Source: JAHBVL01 sp964461025
GTDB taxonomy: Bacteria; Chloroflexota; Chloroflexia; Thermomicrobiales; UBA6265
NCBI GenBank assembly: GCA_964461025.1
Contig: CAYWSE010000008.1
Span: forward strand, 1 to 64,000
Length of the DNA: 64,000 nucleotides
Direction of reading: 5' to 3'
Of this stretch, positions 16,450-24,692 are shown piece by piece. Each line of letters starts with the position of its first letter. The first letter of the stretch is position 1. The notes beneath the pieces are model-generated. The model searched no databases. It was not told the origin of the DNA and saw only the letters and a program-made list of their open reading frames with translations. The position numbers and the translations under genes were made by a program.

Positions 16450-16734
16450 TCACAGGTCGTTGTCGGATTGCCACAGGATCGCTTCCTCTTCATCGGCAAC
16501 ACCCTGCATGTAGAGTTCGCGTTCCTGCCGGGGAGTGAGTGGAGGATCGAGCCGATAGGCGGAGAGAATTCCTGCCGTGCTATCTGCCCAGGATTGATGC
16601 TTGCGCACGACAACGGAATCCTCGTGCAGTTCTATGTCCAATTCAACACCGGGGTCAAGGCCGAGGGACCTACGCAACTCAATTGGAATGGTCACCTGCC
16701 CTGTGCCAGTAACTTTCATCGTCTTGACGGTCAT
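16450..16734 (-). CDS. AbrB/MazE-type DNA-binding antitoxin, orphan
   Basis: This 94-residue protein has the SpoVT/AbrB swapped-hairpin domain at its N-terminus (GTGQVTIPIELRRSLGL, about 10-26). A C-terminal acidic tail of about 40 residues would bind a toxin. Such proteins repress their own operon and neutralise PIN or MazF toxins. No toxin gene lies on either side: a GNAT converges on one flank and thrB ends on the other. It may have lost its partner or act as a free regulator. The ATG has AGGGGTAGAGG just upstream. Confidence 0.8.
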   Translation of the reverse strand: MTVKTMKVTGTGQVTIPIELRRSLGLDPGVELDIELHEDSVVVRKHQSWADSTAGILSAYRLDPPLTPRQERELYMQGVADEEEAILWQSDNDL

Positions 16735-16789
16735 CCTCTACCCCTAAGTCGCGAGTCATGCCTGCGCAATCGCCTTCGGTCAGGCAATA

Positions 16790-17692
16790 TTAGCGCCGTT
16801 CGACGATAAGCTCCGCGCCTGTGGATGCGATGTCGATGACCTCGACCCGGCCGCGGACGCGGTGATCGGCCGCAACTGCCGACAGCGCGCTCTTCACCGC
16901 TTCGATTTTGTCGGGTTCGGTGAGTGTGAGAATGGTCGGACCAGCCCCGCTCAGACACGCCCCGATGGCGCCCGCCGTGCGAGCCGCGTCGGTCATAGGC
17001 GTCAGGTGTGGGAAGAGCCGGGCGCGATAAGGCTCATGCAACCGGTCGTGCATGCCGGCTGCGATCGCCTCGCGGTCGCCGGTCAGGAGACCAACTGACA
17101 ATCCCGCCGCGGCGCCGACATTGTGGGCGGCGTCGGGCATGGGGACAGTGGCCGGAAGAGCGGCACGGGCCGCCCAGGTGGCGCTCGTCGCTTCCGGGAT
17201 GAACACAACCGGTTGCAGCGAGAACGAATCAGCTGCAAGAAGTCGCACGACGCGTTCGAGACCGGGGACGGCCAGAATGGCGCCGCCATAGACCGCCGCG
17301 CCAACGTTGTCGCCATGACCTTCCATACGCCATGCCTCGAGAAAGATCTGGTCGATGCTCAGACCGAGCCCGGTCAATTCGTTGGCGGCGAGCAATCCGC
17401 AGACGAGCGCGGCGGCGGATGAGCCCATGCCGCGTGCGACCGGAACATTGGCGTGCAATTCCATGCCACATTCCGGCAGTTTGACGCCATGCAGGGTCGC
17501 CAGCTCACGCATAGCGAAGAGGGTGTAGTTGTCTTTGTCCTGCAACTGTGCGGCATCGGACCCGGCGATAACCGTTCCCCGGGTCTCGGTGTCGATGACG
17601 ACTTCGTTCCACAGGTCGAGCGCCAGACCAAGTGCGTCGAATCCCGGACCGAGATTGGCAGAGGACGCTGGGGCTCTAACCTTGAAGCGCAT
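16790..17692 (-). CDS. thrB: Homoserine kinase
   Basis: ThrB phosphorylates L-homoserine with ATP, the step before threonine synthase. The 300-residue GHMP kinase has motif 1 RAPASSANLGPGFD (7-20) and the ATP-binding motif GMGSSAAALVCG (about 90-101). Motif 3 is GACLSGAGPTIL near 250-261. Length and motif order match the family. Its start lies 17 bases inside the 3' end of thrC, so the two are translationally coupled. Confidence 0.95.
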   Translation of the reverse strand: MRFKVRAPASSANLGPGFDALGLALDLWNEVVIDTETRGTVIAGSDAAQLQDKDNYTLFAMRELATLHGVKLPECGMELHANVPVARGMGSSAAALVCGLLAANELTGLGLSIDQIFLEAWRMEGHGDNVGAAVYGGAILAVPGLERVVRLLAADSFSLQPVVFIPEATSATWAARAALPATVPMPDAAHNVGAAAGLSVGLLTGDREAIAAGMHDRLHEPYRARLFPHLTPMTDAARTAGAIGACLSGAGPTILTLTEPDKIEAVKSALSAVAADHRVRGRVEVIDIASTGAELIVERR

Positions 17693-18986
17693 CGTCTAGC
17701 GTCCGCACGAGAGCGTCCATGTCGGCCGGAATCGATACGGGGCGATTGACGAGCTCCGGATTGCCGGACCACTGCTCGCCGAGGTGGTAGTTGATGACCG
17801 ATTCGGTGTCCTTGAGCAGGTGACCGGTGAGCACACCTACGACATGCGCGGACGGTTCGATCAGACCGAGACGGACATTCTTGCGAATGCCGGCCAGCGT
17901 CGCCGCCGATGCGGGTTCGCAACCGATGCCGCAGCGGTCGATCATCGCTTTCGCGTCCATGATTTCCAGGTCCGTCACGCGGGCGACCATGCCGTCGGAA
18001 AACTGAATCGCGCGGCGAGCTCGTTCGATGCTGGCCGGGTTGCCGATCTTGATGGCCGTGGCGGCAGTTTCCGCGGCGACGGGTTCATATCGGTCAAAGC
18101 CCGATTCGAAGTAGTCGACGAATGGGGATGCACCCTCGGCCTGCACCGTGAAGAGCCGAGGCGACAAGTCGATAAGCCCGGCCAATCTCAGATCGATGAG
18201 CGCTTTGCCGAATGCAGCGGTGTTGCCGAGATTGCCGCCCGGCAGGACGACGATATCGGGCAGGCGCCAGTCGAGCTGCTCGAACATCTCGATCAGGATC
18301 GTTTTCTGCCCTTCAATACGAAAGGGATTGACTGAATTGACGAGGTAGACGGGGTAGTTCGATGTCAATTCGCGCAACATCGAGAGGGCGATGTCGAAAT
18401 CGCCTTCGATCTGCACGACACGGGCGCCGTGGGCGATGGTCTGAGCGAGTTTGCCGCCGGCAATTTTCCCTTCCGGAATGAGCACGAGCGCCGCCATACC
18501 GGCAGCCGCGGCATACGACGCAAGCGAGGCGGAAGTGTTGCCGGTCGATGCGCACGCGACGACGGTCGAGCCAATTGAGCGCGCATGGGTGACGCCAACG
18601 GTCATGCCCCGATCTTTGAACGATCCGGTCGGGTTTTGTCCCTCGTGTTTGAGACCAAGCCGCTCGACACCGGCGTACCGGGCCAGGCGGTCGTCCCAAT
18701 AGATCGGCGTGAAGCCTTCGGAGCGTGTGACGATGGCGTCGCGATCGAACCAGGGGAGGAGCTTCCGATAGCGCCAGACGCCGGAATTGACTGGTCCACG
18801 GGGATCGTCGTCGCCGAGATCGAGGCGGGAGAGTGGCGTTTCGAAGGCGTAATCGATATCGAGAAGCCCGCCGCAGCTTTCACATTCGGAGACGCTCGAG
18901 GTTGGGCTGACGGCGTTGCCGCACATCATGCAGCGAATCGACATCGTGGGATGACCGGCAGGAGGAGTTGAAACTGTCAGAGTCAC
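17676..18986 (-). CDS. thrC: Threonine synthase
   Basis: ThrC converts O-phosphohomoserine to threonine with PLP. The 436-residue protein opens with a zinc-ribbon-like element (Cys19, Cys22, Cys35, Cys38) typical of this subclass. Lys124 in NPTGSFKDRGM holds PLP, and the phosphate loop is the GGNLGN region near 245. A GTG at 18986 gives the listed start; an ATG at 18944 removes 14 residues and is equally plausible, since neither has a good ribosome site. It is the first gene of a thrC-thrB operon. I see no riboswitch or T-box upstream. Confidence 0.93.
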   Translation of the reverse strand: MTLTVSTPPAGHPTMSIRCMMCGNAVSPTSSVSECESCGGLLDIDYAFETPLSRLDLGDDDPRGPVNSGVWRYRKLLPWFDRDAIVTRSEGFTPIYWDDRLARYAGVERLGLKHEGQNPTGSFKDRGMTVGVTHARSIGSTVVACASTGNTSASLASYAAAAGMAALVLIPEGKIAGGKLAQTIAHGARVVQIEGDFDIALSMLRELTSNYPVYLVNSVNPFRIEGQKTILIEMFEQLDWRLPDIVVLPGGNLGNTAAFGKALIDLRLAGLIDLSPRLFTVQAEGASPFVDYFESGFDRYEPVAAETAATAIKIGNPASIERARRAIQFSDGMVARVTDLEIMDAKAMIDRCGIGCEPASAATLAGIRKNVRLGLIEPSAHVVGVLTGHLLKDTESVINYHLGEQWSGNPELVNRPVSIPADMDALVRTLDDALQG

Positions 18987-19134
18987 GAGGCGTCGATCCG
19001 GTCTTTCAGCCCTGATGCCAAACAGCAGTCGAGGATACCACGCCGCTTCCGCGATTCAGCCGGAATGTCGACCGAATGATGCTCAACTGGCGCCGAGGCA
19101 ATATCCGCGTTGTCCGTCGCATCGCCGTATAGGT

Positions 19135-19210
19135 GTAGCGGCAACGCCTGCGTTGCTCGTTTCTGCGGCATGGGTCTCTGCTGGACGAGCGAGGCAGACC
19201 TCGCCGCTGC
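19135..19210. repeat. Paired REP-like palindromes (BIME-like)
   Basis: GTAG at 19135 precedes GCAACGC-CT-GCGTTGC. A second hairpin, GCGAGG-CAGA-CCTCGC, follows after about 32 bases and ends in a degenerate CTGC. It is the second copy of the unit at 34-99. It lies in the 428-base space between thrC and the HEAT-like gene, which also holds the next element. Confidence 0.7.
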
Positions 19211-19256
19211 ATATGCGTCCACTCAGTAGCCTGACGAGCGGCGACCAATCTCGCTA

Positions 19257-19369
19257 GTCATCCTGAGCGTAGCGAAGGATCTCTGGTCATCGAGGATCGC
19301 TGCTCAATCACACATGCGCTCGCGAGATTCCCGCTGCGGCGGGAGATTCTTCGCTTTGCTCAGAATGAC
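19257..19369. repeat. MITE-like element, full copy
   Basis: This 113-base element begins GTCATCCTGAGCG and ends GCTCAGAATGAC, which are imperfect terminal inverted repeats of about 28 bases. The centre is CCCGCTGCGGCGGGAGATTC. No open reading frame or transposase is inside. Confidence 0.75.
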
Positions 19370-19414
19370 ATGGGTAAAGGATCGAACAGGGGCCAATGCC
19401 GTTGGACGCGCTAT

Positions 19415-20218
19415 TCAGCCTGGCAACGCCGAAACGGCCGCGACTTCTGATGGATGCTTGCTCCGGAGGCGGTTCTTCTTCAGATTCTCTTTGACCACCC
19501 AGGCGATGTCGCGATCGGAGACGCGCGCCCAGGTTGCGAGGTGGGTGAATCCGGAATCTGGCTCGGCGGCGACGATCACGCTCAGCCCGTATCCCAGCCC
19601 TTTGCGCAAGGCGATGAAGTCGTCAGCGCGGCGATTCGCAGGTTCAACTTCGTGCAGGCGCGTCATGGCGAGATCGGCAAGCGCCCATGCTGAGGCGACC
19701 GTGGTCGAATCGGCAAGCAGGCGAGGTTCCGCGACTGTGGCAACGATTGCCCGGAGCTCGTAGAGCGTCGCGTTCTTGCTCCACTCCTGCAGCACCGACA
19801 GCATAAGATCGATGTCAGCATCGCCAGTTCGCTGGAGCCCTATCGCGGCGCCTTCCCGAACCCTCCAGCGTGGATCGTTCGCGGCTGATCGCAAGAGATT
19901 GAGGAGCACGAGCCGGTCAGCGTGCGTTGCGGTTGGAAGCACAACGCCAGCGGTCTGCGCAGCGATGAACGGAAGAAACACGCCTGGTTCGTTCGTGCCG
20001 ACGACATCGGGACCGACAGCGGCAAACCGTTCGAGCAGCGGGATGAGGCGGTCGGCTGGACATGCAATTGGAAGCAGATCGGCGGTCTCCTCGGCCAGTG
20101 AGAGGTTGGCGCGTGGTCCCGGCAGCCGGGATTCGTCCTGCAGGTACTTTTCGAGCGAATCGGGCGAACCGCTCTGCGCGTATGCGGTAATCAGCGATTT
20201 CAAATGCATGTCGTTCAT
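19415..20218 (-). CDS. HEAT-repeat-like protein of unknown function
   Basis: This 267-residue soluble helical protein has no signal peptide. It reads as four or five helical pairs of 35-45 residues. One pair shows the DPRWRVREGAAIGLQRTGD pattern typical of HEAT/PBS-lyase repeats (about 140-158). Such scaffolds bind proteins or DNA; no catalytic motif is visible. I start at the ATG at 20218, with GAGGGCG upstream. The frame is open to 20518, but that extension translates REP and MITE-like repeats. It is downstream of the sortase gene in the same direction, separated by a strong terminator. Confidence 0.72.
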   Translation of the reverse strand: MNDMHLKSLITAYAQSGSPDSLEKYLQDESRLPGPRANLSLAEETADLLPIACPADRLIPLLERFAAVGPDVVGTNEPGVFLPFIAAQTAGVVLPTATHADRLVLLNLLRSAANDPRWRVREGAAIGLQRTGDADIDLMLSVLQEWSKNATLYELRAIVATVAEPRLLADSTTVASAWALADLAMTRLHEVEPANRRADDFIALRKGLGYGLSVIVAAEPDSGFTHLATWARVSDRDIAWVVKENLKKNRLRSKHPSEVAAVSALPG

Positions 20219-20283
20219 GAAGATTTCGCCCTCTTCTGCCTTGCCTGGGTGGAATGTATCAGGAAACAGTGGCGGCGATTTGC

Positions 20284-20364
20284 GCGGCAATGAAGGAGGC
20301 TTGCCGCTACAGCGGGAGATCCTTCGACTCCGCTCCGCTGGCACTCCGTTCCGCTCGGGATGAC
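20284..20364. repeat. REP-like palindrome joined to half a MITE-like element
   Basis: GCGGCAA...TTGCCGC followed by CTAC (20284-20310) abuts AGCGGGAGATCCTTCGACTC, ending GATGAC at 20364, the right half of the MITE-like element. The join suggests one repeat inserted into or recombined with the other. Together with 20441-20463 and the terminator, this fills the 347-base gap. Confidence 0.6.
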
Positions 20365-20440
20365 AGTGCTTCCTTGTGCTACGTTCGCCAGACGCAAGAA
20401 TGGGAGCCCCGCTGAGGACGCCACCGGTCGTCGGCGAGTA

Positions 20441-20463
20441 GTCGCCATAAATGGCGACGCTAC
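20441..20463 (-). repeat. REP-like palindrome GTCGCCAT-AA-ATGGCGAC with GTAG
   Basis: Perfect 8-base arms are followed by GCTAC. It is the same subfamily as 16387-16407. Confidence 0.72.
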
Positions 20464-20511
20464 GACTGCCGGCGCGCGAGTTGGTCGCGGGAGGACCATT
20501 CTCAGGCATGA

Positions 20512-20542
20512 GAAACACCGGCGAGGCGGTCGCCGGTGTTTC
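20512..20542 (-). terminator. Hairpin terminator after the sortase gene
   Basis: Perfect 13-base arms (GAAACACCGGCGA and its complement) enclose a 5-base loop, 23 bases after the sortase stop. There is no long U-run on the minus strand, so termination may be partial. Confidence 0.65.
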
Positions 20543-20565
20543 GTCAGATTGCTGGATTCTGTGGA

Positions 20566-21228
20566 TCAGGCTGTTTCTTCTGTCTCCGTGACACGCTCAG
20601 CGCGAACGACAGTGCGTTGGAGGTAGACGCCGTTCGCGTAGTCGAAGGGACCACCACAGGTGATCAGCGTCAGACTTTCCGTATCGGTTGGTCCGACGAT
20701 ATCCTGAATTGGCGCAGTGGCCGTTTCGAAATTCTCCCGCCAGACCACCGAGTAGGTGTAGACCACGCCATCCTCGCCAGTAACCCGGATCAGATCACCT
20801 TCGTTCAGATTGTTGATGTTGTAGAGCACAGCTGGTCCAACGTCCCAGTAATCGAGATGCCCGGCCATCAGCACATTGCCGATTTCGCCGAGTTTCGAGG
20901 ACGCTTCGTACCAGGAGACGATCCACGGACCCGAAGGATCGAGCATCACGCCATCGACGATGAGCTGCTTTTCGATTTGGGCGTTGACAGCGGCATTCGG
21001 TATCTCGATGGCAAGCGGCACTGCGCCCGTGGCAGCATCGGTCTGTGGTGGATCGTCGCCAACTGGACCTGGTCGCAGGGCGCCCGTCGTCGGCATCTCG
21101 CCCACTTCGGAAGAGACGATGCGACTTCCACCATCCTGGGCGATCGCCACGCTTCCGCCTAAGAGCGACATCCCCAATACCACCACCATCAGTGGCAAGA
21201 GGCGCAACCTCACCATCCGTTCGATCAT
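20566..21228 (-). CDS. Sortase, class F-like transpeptidase
   Basis: Sortases cut LPxTG proteins and join them to the cell wall. The 220-residue protein has an N-terminal membrane anchor (about 8-30), a Pro/Gly-rich linker and a catalytic beta-barrel from about 70. His124 (MAGHLDYWD), Cys191 (TLITCGG) and Arg205 (YLQRTVV) give the His-Cys-Arg triad in the right order. The start has GGAG 8 bases upstream. It stands alone between unrelated genes and its hairpin. Two cysteine-rich LPxTG proteins at 54.5-57.7 kb are the obvious substrates in this window. The stalk also contains MPTTG (45-49), itself sorting-signal-like. Class F is my best guess from size and the TLITC motif. Confidence 0.9.
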   Translation of the reverse strand: MIERMVRLRLLPLMVVVLGMSLLGGSVAIAQDGGSRIVSSEVGEMPTTGALRPGPVGDDPPQTDAATGAVPLAIEIPNAAVNAQIEKQLIVDGVMLDPSGPWIVSWYEASSKLGEIGNVLMAGHLDYWDVGPAVLYNINNLNEGDLIRVTGEDGVVYTYSVVWRENFETATAPIQDIVGPTDTESLTLITCGGPFDYANGVYLQRTVVRAERVTETEETA

Positions 21229-21354
21229 TGCTCTACTCCGTTGCCTGGTTCCCGGCGCTTCGCGGATTTTGGTCTCCGGCGCTGGAGGGATGTCCCTCGC
21301 CTGCCCATTCTAACGCGGCGCCGCACGAAATCGTATCACTTTGGGGACGCACGC

Positions 21355-22260
21355 CTAAAGCTGAGCGTCAGCTTGGAGACGGCGGTCGATCCATCGCGTG
21401 AGCTGCTTCGTGCTGATTTCGTCGAGTGATGTTGCCGGCTGGCGCATCGCGCTGGATCGAATCACACCGCGACGCAGGAGTTCGGCTTTGGCGGCGGCGA
21501 CGGAAAAATCGATCGATTGCATCGCCCAGAGACTGTACGGCAGTTCGCGATCGAAGCGCGCTTCGGCGGCATCTGCGTCTCCGCGGTCGATGAGCGATTG
21601 CACATCGGCAAAGAGACGGGTGAAGTTCGGCGCGGGCATGGAACCGACGGCGCCCCGTTCGAACGCGTCGATCGCGCCAAGTCCACCCCATCCGCAGAAC
21701 ATCGCGAGGCGCCCCTCGCTCAGACGGAGCGTTTCGGTGATCACCGGTCCGCCTGGCGTGCCCTCGGCTTTGACATAGCGAATCGTTTCAACGTCGTCCT
21801 CCAGTCGCGCCCAGAGAGCTGGAGACATCGAGACCTTTGTGAGCTGCGGAGCATCCTGAATCATCACCGGAATCGACACCGCTTCGCCGATCTGGCGGTA
21901 GTAGTCGTAGAGATTTTGCTGATCGGGTGTGACGAAATAGGGCGGCAGCACCATCAGCGCCGAGGCGCCCAGGCTTTCGGCGCGCGTCGCCCGGTCGACG
22001 GCAATCGAATGACCCGGTCCGTCGGCGGATATAACGACCGGGATGCGACCGTCGACGGCAGCGATCACCGCCTCCGCCACCTGGTCGCGTTCGAGGTCGG
22101 TCAGTTTGTAGCCCTCACTGGCCAGCGCAAGGGTCGCGACACCAGCGGCTCCCTCTTCCAGCACCCATTCGATTTCACGCCGAAGCGAATCGAGGTCGAG
22201 AGTGCGATCGTCGTGAAATGGTGTGCAGAGAATGGGAATGCAGCCGCGAAGCTCGGTCAT
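21355..22260 (-). CDS. DHDPS/NAL-family aldolase-fold enzyme with altered active site
   Basis: This 301-residue TIM-barrel protein belongs to the family of dihydrodipicolinate synthase, KDG aldolase and keto-sugar-acid dehydratases. The Schiff-base lysine is Lys164 (RYVKAEGTPGG). The usual catalytic YNxP reads QDAP (135-138) and the GTTGE loop reads LASEG. The canonical Tyr relay is therefore missing, and lysine biosynthesis is unlikely. Its start overlaps the stop of the enolase-superfamily gene as ATGA, so the two are co-translated. The likely role is processing the keto-deoxy acid made by that dehydratase. The exact reaction is unknown. Confidence 0.8.
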   Translation of the reverse strand: MTELRGCIPILCTPFHDDRTLDLDSLRREIEWVLEEGAAGVATLALASEGYKLTDLERDQVAEAVIAAVDGRIPVVISADGPGHSIAVDRATRAESLGASALMVLPPYFVTPDQQNLYDYYRQIGEAVSIPVMIQDAPQLTKVSMSPALWARLEDDVETIRYVKAEGTPGGPVITETLRLSEGRLAMFCGWGGLGAIDAFERGAVGSMPAPNFTRLFADVQSLIDRGDADAAEARFDRELPYSLWAMQSIDFSVAAAKAELLRRGVIRSSAMRQPATSLDEISTKQLTRWIDRRLQADAQL

Positions 22261-23423
22261 GCGGATTTGTCTTTCGAGCCTTCGCGGCGCTCCCAGCCGG
22301 GCTGGAAGAGGGGGAGGAAGTTCGATGAGTTGTAGGGATGCTTCTCGACTTCAGCCCAGTTGAGGTCGGTGCCGAGACCAGGCGCATCGGGAATCTGGAT
22401 ATTGCCATCGACGACCTTGACCGGATTGGTGACCAGTTCATGCCCCCAATCGACATTGAATTCATCGAAGAGTTCCTGAACGAGGAGGTTCGGCGTGCAC
22501 GCGCCGATCTGGATGCAGGTGGCCGTACAAAGCGGACCCTGGGCCTGATGCGGCGCGACCATCGCGTAGTTGGCATCAGCCATGGCGGCGATGAAGCGCG
22601 TTTTGAGGATGCCGCCGACGTTGGTCGGATCGGGCTGCAGGATATGCACGGTGTTGTGCTTCAAGAGCTCGGCAAATTGGTGTGTGGTCGTGAAGCTTTC
22701 GCCGGTGGCGATCGGCACGGTGGTGTGGCGAGCGACCTCGGCGGTGGCGTCGATCTTGGTGTGGTCGGTCGGTTCCTCGAACCAGGTTGGGTCGTAGGGA
22801 GCGATTTCGTTGGCGATGGTGATCGCTTCGGAGACGCTGAATCGCCGGTGTCCTTCGACCATAATCCGGACATCGGGGCCGACTGCTTCGCGAACCTCCT
22901 TGACGATGTCGATCGAGAGACGCCGGTCAGCCGGAGTCATCGTTCTCCAGGCGGATCCGAACGGATCGAATTTGAGAGCGCGATAGCCTCGCTGCACGAC
23001 AACCTGGGCGTACTCCGCGAACATGTCGATGTGCCGCTCGCCCTGATACCAGCCATTGGCGTACGCAGGCAGCGACTCGTGATAGCGACCGCCAAGCAAA
23101 TCGTAGATCGGGCGGCCCAGCTCCTTGCCGATGATGTCCCAGCAGGCCACTTCGATCGCGGCGACGGCGGCCATGTGAATTTGCGCGCCTTCGGAATAGG
23201 AATCGCGGGACATGCGTTGGTAGATCGTCTCGATCTGGAAGGGATCCATCCCCTCATAGAAATGGGCGAGCTCGTGGATGCACGTTTCGACCGTGCGGGC
23301 GAAGCCGTTCAGGGAACCCTCGCTGATACCGTAGAGTCCCGGCACGTCGGTATCGACGCGGACGAAGAGCCAGTTCTTCCATGGATTGCCGACGATGTAG
23401 GTTGTCGCTTTGGTGATTCGCAC
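22257..23423 (-). CDS. Enolase-superfamily sugar acid dehydratase (mandelate racemase/MLE type)
   Basis: This 388-residue enzyme dehydrates an aldonic acid to a 2-keto-3-deoxy acid. Metal ligands are probably Glu190 (in VEGH), Glu216 (EEP) and Glu242 (GES). His192 and His292 (APHQAQGP) fit the catalytic pair of galactonate dehydratase-type members. The N-terminal capping domain is about 1-115. The GTG start has GGAG 8 bases upstream. It is the first gene of a two-gene operon with the DHDPS-family protein. Substrate (galactonate, gluconate or another sugar acid) cannot be fixed from sequence. Confidence 0.87.
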   Translation of the reverse strand: MRITKATTYIVGNPWKNWLFVRVDTDVPGLYGISEGSLNGFARTVETCIHELAHFYEGMDPFQIETIYQRMSRDSYSEGAQIHMAAVAAIEVACWDIIGKELGRPIYDLLGGRYHESLPAYANGWYQGERHIDMFAEYAQVVVQRGYRALKFDPFGSAWRTMTPADRRLSIDIVKEVREAVGPDVRIMVEGHRRFSVSEAITIANEIAPYDPTWFEEPTDHTKIDATAEVARHTTVPIATGESFTTTHQFAELLKHNTVHILQPDPTNVGGILKTRFIAAMADANYAMVAPHQAQGPLCTATCIQIGACTPNLLVQELFDEFNVDWGHELVTNPVKVVDGNIQIPDAPGLGTDLNWAEVEKHPYNSSNFLPLFQPGWERREGSKDKSA

Positions 23424-23453
23424 GGGTAGTCTCCGTAGGTCGTGATTCGTAGA

Positions 23454-23502
23454 CCGTGGGCCGAAGTCCGTCGTCCGGAGTCCGAGGTCCGGAGTCCGAA
23501 GT
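23454..23502. repeat. Degenerate heptanucleotide array (CCGNNGT)
   Basis: Seven consecutive 7-base units fit CCGNNGT or close variants (for example CCGGAGT, CCGAGGT, CCGAAGT). It lies just upstream of the sugar acid dehydratase start. Confidence 0.7.
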
Positions 23503-23613
23503 TGGTTTTCCTCGTCAGCCTACTACAACGCACTCGCTCCCCGGCCATTGGCCGGAAAACAAGAAACGCGACCCTCGGATTACGACCTACGGCCTACGTT
23601 GTCGCGGAGCGAC

Positions 23614-24414
23614 CTATCCCCATGGCCAACAGGGAGTGCTGTTGTTGCAGTAGGTGGGATATAAGCGGTAGCACTCGTCTCTCAGTGATTCGGAGAAACA
23701 TGGATTGCAGTGCAAGTCCTCCCAGCTCCAGCATGTGCCGCGAATCCCGAGACTCGGAGCGAATTCGGTCATGACGTACCCATTTGCGTTCCAGTGCCGG
23801 CAGTGGACTTCCATATCCGCGCAGTCGTCGATGAAGAGGTGGGCGCTGCCAAAGGGCGTGGCGATCGCTTCCAGGTCCGCCGGCGTCTCGTGAAACTCCA
23901 TGTCGACGTTGGAGTAGTTTTCGAGCACCTTGACGTCGTAGGTTGCGGTGAAGGTCTCCTCGTCGTAGGCGGGGTTCATCAGCTGGAGCACCGCGATGTC
24001 GACTTCGCCATCATCGGTTCCGACAACCAGCGCCGCATTCGGCGGGTTCTCAGGAGAGAAACCGAGTGCGTCGAGAAATTTGACGGTCGGCATGGCTCCA
24101 ACGATCCGCTCCGGCCGGTTCGAGAAGTAGACAGTCTGTCCCAAACCATGTTCGAGGGTGACGGTGTATTCGCCATCCCCGTCCTCCTTGGCGGCGATGG
24201 AGCCACTCCGGAAGGACTGGAGGAAGAGAAACTGCGTCTTCTCCAGTGGGCCGTCGGCAGCGGGAGTGCTGTCCTGGGCCGCAGTCGCGTTCTGCCCGAC
24301 CGCCGTCATGCCAGCGGCGGCCAGCCCCGCCGCGCCATAGTGAACGGCCTCACGGCGACTGAGCCGCCTCGATGCGAAAAGGGTCGTGATCTTGTCGAAT
24401 CGTCCTGCGTCCAT
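23614..24414 (-). CDS. Secreted protein of unknown family, copy 1 of a tandem pair
   Basis: This 266-residue protein has a Tat-like leader with the local MD-x3-FD form (MDAGRFDKI...LSRREAV, RR at 20-21), cleaved near residue 45. The body (about 60-220) starts FLQSFRSG and contains a globular region with PERIVGAMPT and SAHLFIDDC. A cysteine- and tryptophan-rich tail (about 225-266) ends in PCWPWG. It is clearly homologous to 24693-25490, about half identical by eye over the whole length. The ATG at 24414 is chosen because the paralogue begins at the same leader. A conserved palindrome lies 104 bases upstream. Function is unknown. Confidence 0.8.
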   Translation of the reverse strand: MDAGRFDKITTLFASRRLSRREAVHYGAAGLAAAGMTAVGQNATAAQDSTPAADGPLEKTQFLFLQSFRSGSIAAKEDGDGEYTVTLEHGLGQTVYFSNRPERIVGAMPTVKFLDALGFSPENPPNAALVVGTDDGEVDIAVLQLMNPAYDEETFTATYDVKVLENYSNVDMEFHETPADLEAIATPFGSAHLFIDDCADMEVHCRHWNANGYVMTEFAPSLGIRGTCWSWEDLHCNPCFSESLRDECYRLYPTYCNNSTPCWPWG

Positions 24415-24517
24415 CGTAGCGCTCCATTTCGCTGGGCCCATTGAAGCCGGTCGTGCCTCGCCCCGAACGGCACGCGACAGATATGTTCCGCCTTGACGAT
24501 ACCGAGGAGCGAATGGT

Positions 24518-24547
24518 CCCGGTATCCGTCCCTGGACGGATACCGGG
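24518..24547. promoter_or_regulatory. Palindrome with 14-base arms upstream of secreted protein copy 1
   Basis: The arms CCCGGTATCCGTCC and GGACGGATACCGGG are perfect complements around CT. The core ATCCGTCC-CT-GGACGGAT recurs at 25603-25620 at the same distance from the paralogue. Conservation at both promoters argues for an operator, though it could also fold as a hairpin after copy 2. Confidence 0.55.
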
Positions 24548-24692
24548 CGGGGTTCGGTACTGATTTCGAATCAGCATTCATGCAGGGCGCGGCACAAGGG
24601 CCAAGCAAGAAATCAGAATGCTCGGAGGGCAGACTCGAGGTTCGAACTCCGGACCACAGACGCGGACGCGGACCAGGTCGTTGAGGCGAATC

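Noticed and set aside
18987..19130. Search for a riboswitch or T-box before thrC
   Set aside because: No conserved T-box or threonine-leader pattern is visible.
20219..20518. 100-residue N-terminal extension of the HEAT-like protein
   Set aside because: It translates REP and MITE-like repeats and a terminator stem, and the ATG at 20218 has a good ribosome site.
24630..24660. GAGGTTCGAACTCC, like a tRNA T-arm
   Set aside because: No acceptor stem, D-arm or anticodon arm can be built around it; a similar match at 54341 lies inside a heptamer array.
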